A stretch of 18,438 nucleotides of DNA from Gammaproteobacteria bacterium (lineage in GTDB: Bacteria; Pseudomonadota; Gammaproteobacteria; Competibacterales; Competibacteraceae): positions 1 through 18,438 of the forward strand of contig JACKNE010000025.1 in NCBI GenBank assembly GCA_024235035.1, read 5' to 3'. The notes beneath the pieces were generated by a model. It did no database searches. It had not been told where the DNA came from and saw only the letters and a program-made list of their open reading frames with translations. The translations under genes were made by a program, and so were the position numbers. Positions 14,035 to 18,438 of this stretch are shown here, in pieces. The first letter of the stretch is position 1. Every line of letters starts with the position of its first letter.

Positions 14035-17000
14035 TCAGTTCCGTAACCTTGTCGATGTGAGTGAGTTGCTGACGCTTTGCTGTCGGATAAAGCCGTAGAC
14101 TTTCCTTGCTGCTTCCACTTTATCAGCGTCTGAAAACGCAGGGCTGGGCAGCAAGAGGTAGAGGTGATCCAGGATAAACACTTCAATCTCGGCTTGGGTT
14201 TGCTCTTTCTGTATCCATTGCTCCAGTGGCGCAATCAGTCTCTGTAATGCCTGGAACAGTTCGCGGCTAACCTGTTTGATGCGCTCGCGGTCGGTTTTGC
14301 TAAGCCGATCTTTTTGCAGCAGATCGAACAGCGCCAGCTCTTCCTCGCTCAAGCCTTCCTCCACCGCCCGGCGCTGCTCGGCGTCCAGGCTGTTGACCAG
14401 ATCGACCAGTTTGGAGAAAGTGTCCTCGATAGTGACGCGATCCTTTTCCCGGTTGTAGTCAGCGATGATTTGCTGATAGCGCTTGTGATAGTCCATGCGT
14501 TGCGGATTGTGCGCCAGCATTGCAGCGAGCTTTTGCTCGACAAGGTCGCGGATGTTCTGAAGGGCGGTCGCCTTTCGCTTCACCTTTTTGGCGAATTCAT
14601 CCCGTAGTTTTTCCAGGTCGATCTGGCTCAGGTCGTAGAGTTTGGGTTCGTCAAAAACTTGTTCGGGCGCTTGTGTGCGGATCGCTTCGTTGACGATGCG
14701 GTGCAGCGCCTTGAGCAGTTCCGTCACATCGGCTGTGTTCCGTCGTTCGGCGAGTTTTTTGTAGATGGCTTCGAGATTATCGTGCCGCTCGGCGTAGACG
14801 AAGGCGGCGGGTTCCATCAGCAGGGCTTTGAAGCGGCCAAACACCTGTCGCGCTAGAATCTCGAATCGGCGCTTGGCTTCGTCCGAGGTGTAAACCGCTT
14901 CCACTGCATCGGCCAAGGCCGCGATCCGGGTAAAACCTTTCGCGTCGGCCAGTCGATGCGGATTGAATCCCAAACCCCGCAGATGAGTTTCGGTGGCCTC
15001 AATGACGTCCAGCAGCGCTTTGATGCGCTCTTCCACCGGTGCGATGACCTCGTCGGATGGATCGCCCTTGTCACCCAGCGCGTATTGGGCCAGCGCCTCG
15101 CGCAAGCTTCTGAGCATGCCGTTGTAATCCACGATTAGGCCGAAATCCTTGCCGGGGTAGCATCGGTTGGCGCGGGCGATGGCCTGCATCAGGGTGTGCG
15201 CTTTCATCGGCTTGTCGAGATAGAGCGTCGAGAGGCATTCCACGTCGAAGCCGGTCAACCACATGGCGCAGACGATAGCGATGCGGAAGGGATGCGCCGG
15301 ATCTTTGAAGGCGGATTCCACGTCCATTCGCTGACCGCTTGCCGCCTCGAAGCCGCGTTTCATGATCGCGCGATGAGGGATGATGTCGAAACTCCATTTC
15401 TGAAAATCGGCGACTTCGTTCTGGGCCTCACTGATAACGATCTCGATGATCGTTTCATCCAGCCATTGCGCCTTGGCCAGCAAGCGGTCGCGCTGGGCCT
15501 GGAGAAGCTGCCGGGTGTCGGCGTCCCGTTCCCCGGCGATGGCGATTTCCTTGACGGCGATCTCGTCGCGCACGGCTCGTTGCTGCTTCCGCCACCGGGG
15601 TTCGATGCGCTGGAACATCCGGGCACAGGTGAGCTTATCAATGCATACCAACATGGACTTGCCGGATTCCCAACGAGTAGTGACATGTTCCACGAAATCA
15701 GCAGCGATCTTGTCCAGCCGGTCGTCAGCGGTGATGACTTCGTAATCCTTCCCCAGCAATTTTTCCAGCAAGGCTTCCTGGTCCGGGTTCAGGTTGGCTT
15801 TTTCAATGGCGTCGGCGATGCGGTCGTTCAAATCCAGCCGAGTCAGCCCCAGCTTCTCGCCTCGATTTTCGTAGACCAGCTTCACCGTCGCGCCGTCTTC
15901 TTCCGAACGCTTGAAGTCGTAGCGGGAGACGTAGTCGCCGAAGATGCGTTTGGTCAGCTCGTCGTCTTGGAACAGCGGTGTGCCGGTGAAGCCGATGAAG
16001 GCAGCGTTCGGCAGCGCCAGGCGCATGTTGCGAGCCAGCTTGCCGGCCTGAGTGCGGTGCGCTTCGTCGGAAATGACGATGATGTCGTCGCGGCGGCTGT
16101 AGGGTTGATCCGGGTTCACGTCCTGGTTGAACTTGTGGATCAGGCTGAAGAGATAGCGGTGATTCTGCTGGAGCAGTTGTTTTAACGCCTCGCCCGAACC
16201 GGCCCGTGGGGTGTTGTCGTCCGCCACCCCGCAGCCGACGAAGGTACGGTAAATCTGGCTGTCCAGGTCGTCGCGGTCAGTCATCAGCAGGAAGGTGAAG
16301 TTGCCCGGAATCTGACGCCGGACCTTTTCGGCGAAGAAGGCCATCGAGTAGGACTTGCCGCTACCCTGGGTGTGCCAGAACACGCCCAGCTTGCCCAGTT
16401 CCGGGTGTGCCGGCTCCGGCAGGCGCACGGTGCGGAGTTCGTCGGGGGCGGCCAGCGCCCGCAGATCGCCGTCGGTAGCTTGGTCGCGGGGCAGTTCGAT
16501 CACGCGATAGCTCAGTCGTTTTTCAGGTGGATATTCCCGTTTCAGCGCTTCCTGACGGATCACTGCCGCCACCGCGTTGTTCACGCCCAGCACCTGATGG
16601 TTGCGCGCGACGATCTTGCGGGTCGCGCCCGGCTTACTGGCGTCGAACAGGATGAAGTTTTCGATGATGTCCAGCAGTCGCGTTTTGTCCAATATCCCGT
16701 TCAGCAGCGTTTCGGCATCCACGCGGCCCTGGTCGCGTTCGTCCAGTCGTTTCCATTCGGCGAAGTGCTCCCATGCACTGGTGATGGAGCCATAGCGGGC
16801 GTGATGGCCATTGCTGACGATCAGGAAGGCGTTGTGGTGGAAGGCGTGGGCGATGACGTGCTCGTCCTGATAATCCTTGAGGTTACCCTCGAACCCGGCG
16901 CGGATGTTCTGGTAGACCGCCTTGAGTTCAATGAAGACCAGCGGCAGGCCGTTGACGAAGCAGACCAGATCGGCGCGGCGGTTGTAGCCGGGGGTGCGCA

Positions 17001-17433
17001 GGCCGGTGAGCTTGAGTTCTCGCACTGCCAAGAAGCGATTGTTGGCGGGGTTGCGGAAATCGATGACTTGGGCTTGGGCGTGGCGCAGATCGCCCTTGGC
17101 GTCGCGGTAGCTGACCGGTACGCCGTCGCGGATCAGCCGATGGAATTCTTGATTGTGCTGGATCAGCGAGCGGGAGAAGTCGTAACGAATGAGCGCGCTG
17201 ATCGCGTCATCAATGGCCTTGGCCGGTAATCCGGGATTGAGTTTGATCAGCGCGGCGCGCAGGTCGCGTTTGAGCACCGCCTCGCGGGTGTCGGTGCGGC
17301 CTAGCGTGCCGTCCGGGCCGAAAGTTTCCTGGTTCCAGGCATAGACGCTGTCCCAACCCAGCGCCTTTTCCAGATGTTCGGCGAAGGTAGCCTGGACCAG
17401 CCGGTCTTCGCTGTTGATGTCGGTGATGGCCAC
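14035..17433 (-). CDS. hsdR: Type I restriction enzyme R subunit (HsdR)
   Basis: The motor and nuclease subunit of a type I restriction-modification complex; it cleaves DNA after ATP-driven translocation when HsdS recognises unmethylated sites. 1132 residues, slightly above the usual 1000-1100. The N-terminal PD-(D/E)xK nuclease has D155 in RADLVCFVNG and E169/K171 in LVFIELK. The SF2 motor has Walker A HTQGSGKS (354-361), DEAH (456-459), TGTP (483-486) and a final LMQAIARANR with the motif VI Arg. About 40 residues (300-345) between nuclease and motor look like an insertion. A C-terminal helical domain follows. The start is GTG 17433, with AAGGA (17444-17448 on this strand) 10 bases upstream. 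The frame looks intact. Its hsdS partner upstream appears broken and hsdM is not in the window. Confidence 0.95.
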   Translation of the reverse strand: MAITDINSEDRLVQATFAEHLEKALGWDSVYAWNQETFGPDGTLGRTDTREAVLKRDLRAALIKLNPGLPAKAIDDAISALIRYDFSRSLIQHNQEFHRLIRDGVPVSYRDAKGDLRHAQAQVIDFRNPANNRFLAVRELKLTGLRTPGYNRRADLVCFVNGLPLVFIELKAVYQNIRAGFEGNLKDYQDEHVIAHAFHHNAFLIVSNGHHARYGSITSAWEHFAEWKRLDERDQGRVDAETLLNGILDKTRLLDIIENFILFDASKPGATRKIVARNHQVLGVNNAVAAVIRQEALKREYPPEKRLSYRVIELPRDQATDGDLRALAAPDELRTVRLPEPAHPELGKLGVFWHTQGSGKSYSMAFFAEKVRRQIPGNFTFLLMTDRDDLDSQIYRTFVGCGVADDNTPRAGSGEALKQLLQQNHRYLFSLIHKFNQDVNPDQPYSRRDDIIVISDEAHRTQAGKLARNMRLALPNAAFIGFTGTPLFQDDELTKRIFGDYVSRYDFKRSEEDGATVKLVYENRGEKLGLTRLDLNDRIADAIEKANLNPDQEALLEKLLGKDYEVITADDRLDKIAADFVEHVTTRWESGKSMLVCIDKLTCARMFQRIEPRWRKQQRAVRDEIAVKEIAIAGERDADTRQLLQAQRDRLLAKAQWLDETIIEIVISEAQNEVADFQKWSFDIIPHRAIMKRGFEAASGQRMDVESAFKDPAHPFRIAIVCAMWLTGFDVECLSTLYLDKPMKAHTLMQAIARANRCYPGKDFGLIVDYNGMLRSLREALAQYALGDKGDPSDEVIAPVEERIKALLDVIEATETHLRGLGFNPHRLADAKGFTRIAALADAVEAVYTSDEAKRRFEILARQVFGRFKALLMEPAAFVYAERHDNLEAIYKKLAERRNTADVTELLKALHRIVNEAIRTQAPEQVFDEPKLYDLSQIDLEKLRDEFAKKVKRKATALQNIRDLVEQKLAAMLAHNPQRMDYHKRYQQIIADYNREKDRVTIEDTFSKLVDLVNSLDAEQRRAVEEGLSEEELALFDLLQKDRLSKTDRERIKQVSRELFQALQRLIAPLEQWIQKEQTQAEIEVFILDHLYLLLPSPAFSDADKVEAARKVYGFIRQQSVSNSLTSTRLRN

Positions 17434-17679
17434 ACGCTTGTTTTCCTTATCAGCCTATTGGCTCGGATATAGCTCATTCAAATCCGGCTGAACAAAACAT
17501 AAATAATTTAATAACAACAAATTAGATAGATCATAAGCTATGGATTTAGCTCAACATGGAAAGATTCGGCCACTTTTGAGCCAAATCAGCATCGCCCAAG
17601 CTTCTACGCCAGTCGATAGCGCGCGCCATTGCGTTCGCCCTGAAAGTTGTAGTTTAGGGCAAACCGCAAGAGCAAAATG
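17434..17679. other. Intergenic stretch upstream of hsdR, no intact gene
   Basis: 246 bp between the small gene and hsdR. A very AT-rich patch is at 17500-17530. A small hairpin, AGCC-TATT-GGCT, lies at 17452-17463, just before the hsdR ribosome site. On the minus strand a poor promoter, TTGTTC then TATATC with 18-base spacing, could serve hsdR. Two short protein-like frames on the minus strand near 17546-17680 overlap each other out of phase and have no good start, so they may be gene debris. Confidence 0.4.
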
Positions 17680-17886
17680 TCATGGCGATTTCGCCACACT
17701 TTGTCCTTTATCTATCGAACGGATATCTGTCACCGCTTCCTCAACAAGCACGCCGTCACGCACCACCACCAAAGGCGTATGGGTTTGTTTGGCAATCTCG
17801 CGCGCCCGTTGAGCAGCTCGCAGCAGAGCTTTTGGCGCGGCCTGCATGTCGGCATCCGGCAACTTTGAGGTGAGTTGATCGTTCAT
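17680..17886 (-). CDS. Small protein of the kind paired with zeta-toxin-like kinases
   Basis: 68 residues, starting MNDQLTSKLPDADMQAAPKA. The core, LRAAQRAREIAKQTHTPLVV followed by VRDGVLVEE, resembles small proteins often encoded directly after zeta-toxin-like P-loop kinases: an A/R-rich helix, then a beta hairpin V-x-V-RDG-x-x-VEE. It may be an antitoxin or a partner; the function is not proven. The ATG overlaps the TGA of the upstream kinase remnant as ATGA (17883-17886), so it was translationally coupled to that gene. The frame is intact although the kinase is destroyed. After VEE the tail AVTDIRSIDKGQSVAKSP looks less conserved. Recognition is from memory of the family. Confidence 0.6.
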   Translation of the reverse strand: MNDQLTSKLPDADMQAAPKALLRAAQRAREIAKQTHTPLVVVRDGVLVEEAVTDIRSIDKGQSVAKSP

Positions 17887-18033
17887 GGATTTTTCCCTTC
17901 TTCCAACAGACGTGGCATGAAGCCGCTATTGTCGAACCACTGCCAATAATCGACGCGCTAACTCGCGGGCGAAAGTCGTTTTTCCAGCGCCATTCGGCCC
18001 AGCGATGATGACGATTTTCTTTTGCGGGCTCAT
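17883..18033 (-). pseudogene. Zeta-toxin-like P-loop kinase, internally deleted and frameshifted
   Basis: The first part reads MSPQKK followed by IVIIAGPNGAGKTTFARE, a Walker A (GPNGAGKT) start typical of zeta-toxin-like AAA kinases of about 190-200 residues. After 35 codons the frame stops at TAG (17926-17928). In another frame, the 3' part reads VDYWQWFDNSGFMPRLLEEG, the usual C-terminus of the same family, and stops at 17883. Only about 150 bp remain of roughly 580, so the middle (catalytic and substrate residues) is deleted and the two ends are joined out of frame near 17940-17965. The start overlaps the hsdS stop as ATGA (18030-18033). No function is expected from the remnant. Confidence 0.75.
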
Positions 18034-18398
18034 ACCGCAATCTCGCCGCTCATCAGGCGTGGCAGGAGTAAGTCGCGGGCGGCGCGGAGTTTTTGGTTTT
18101 GTCGGTACAGGTTCGCGCACTGTTGATTTAGTGGTTCCGCTACCTCACGGAAATCACGTTGCAAGGTGAGTGGTGGCACCAAAACTGGCAGTGATGCCAA
18201 TTCTCGCCGCGAAATCCTGGGGCGTGTTGCGCCTACAGCACGGCGTTCGCATAACTCAATGTTCTCCGGTGAGTTAAGGTGATGAATCAGAAAGTACGGA
18301 TCGGCGATCTCAGGATTTGGTATGAGTATCGCGCCATCTACTGCGGTGATCATCTTCCACGGCATTTCGGTCACAAGCCAAGCACGCCCGATTGGCTT
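18030..18398 (-). pseudogene. hsdS: Type I restriction specificity subunit (HsdS), 3' fragment
   Basis: HsdS carries two target-recognition domains and positions HsdM and HsdR on DNA. The visible part, about 122 codons, is the second recognition domain and the C-terminal conserved helix: GRAWLVTEMPWKMITAVDGA, ADPYFLIHHLNSPENIEL, GATRPRISRRELASLPVLVP, then NQKLRAARDLLLPRLMSGEI, which is the classic HsdS end. HsdS is usually 400-460 residues. Going upstream, the frame reaches an in-frame TGA at 18408-18410, inside what looks like an insertion-sequence end, so the 5' part is cut off here. The stop overlaps the next gene by 4 bases. Confidence 0.78.
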
Positions 18399-18438
18399 AG
18401 AGCCTGTTCATGATCTTTTGAGGAGCAGGGCAAGAAAA
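18399..18438. mobile_element. Probable insertion-sequence terminus interrupting hsdS
   Basis: Starting near 18400 the sequence GAGCCTGTTCATGATC follows directly on the hsdS coding stretch. GAGCCTGTT-type ends are, from memory, found as terminal inverted repeats of IS5-family elements. The preceding TTA could be part of a short target duplication. Only one end is in the window and no transposase can be seen, so the boundary and family are tentative. Confidence 0.4.

Noticed and set aside
15196..16185. Long plus-strand open frame inside hsdR
   Set aside because: It is antisense to clear HsdR motor motifs (Walker A region, DEAH, TGTP). It arises from GC-biased codon use and has no recognisable motif.

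Overview
The window is a chromosomal origin region of a gammaproteobacterium. The gene order rpmH-rnpA-yidD-yidC, divergent from dnaA-dnaN-recF-gyrB, is the classic gammaproteobacterial arrangement. The proteins also fit: an 805-residue GyrB with one TOPRIM region, RecF present, and YidC with a large periplasmic P1 domain. The sequence does not fix the genus. A Competibacter-like or purple-sulfur-type lineage is a guess only.

Left part (1-1963): the 3' end of an electron-transfer flavoprotein:ubiquinone oxidoreductase gene, a small BamE/SmpA-like lipoprotein, and a convergent isocitrate lyase/PEP mutase-superfamily gene. The last lies where many gammaproteobacteria carry mnmE (trmE) after yidC.

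Origin core (1964-11426): yidC, yidD, rnpA and rpmH run leftward and are tightly packed or overlapping. dnaA, dnaN, recF and gyrB run rightward. The 640-bp dnaA-dnaN gap is gene-free, very AT-rich and carries 11 perfect 9-mer DnaA boxes plus one near match. It is the replication origin. The boxes form two arrays facing each other around a perfect 16-bp inverted repeat.

After gyrB (11419-13516): a membrane histidine kinase and a LytTR response regulator of the AlgZ/AlgR (LytS/LytR) type, the kinase starting at or just after the gyrB stop. Next come a tRNA-Thr(CGU) gene and a weak terminator.

Right part (13517-18438): an accessory region on the far side of the tRNA. It holds a small unknown ORF, an apparently intact type I restriction gene hsdR, a small protein of the kind found beside zeta-toxin-like kinases, an internally deleted and frameshifted zeta-like kinase pseudogene, and the 3' end of hsdS. 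The hsdS reading frame is cut near the window edge by what looks like an insertion-sequence terminus. hsdS, the kinase remnant and the small gene are chained by 4-nt ATGA overlaps, so the toxin-like pair was built into the restriction operon before it decayed. I do not see a clearly new system. The most unusual items are the origin architecture and this decayed toxin-like module between hsdS and hsdR.
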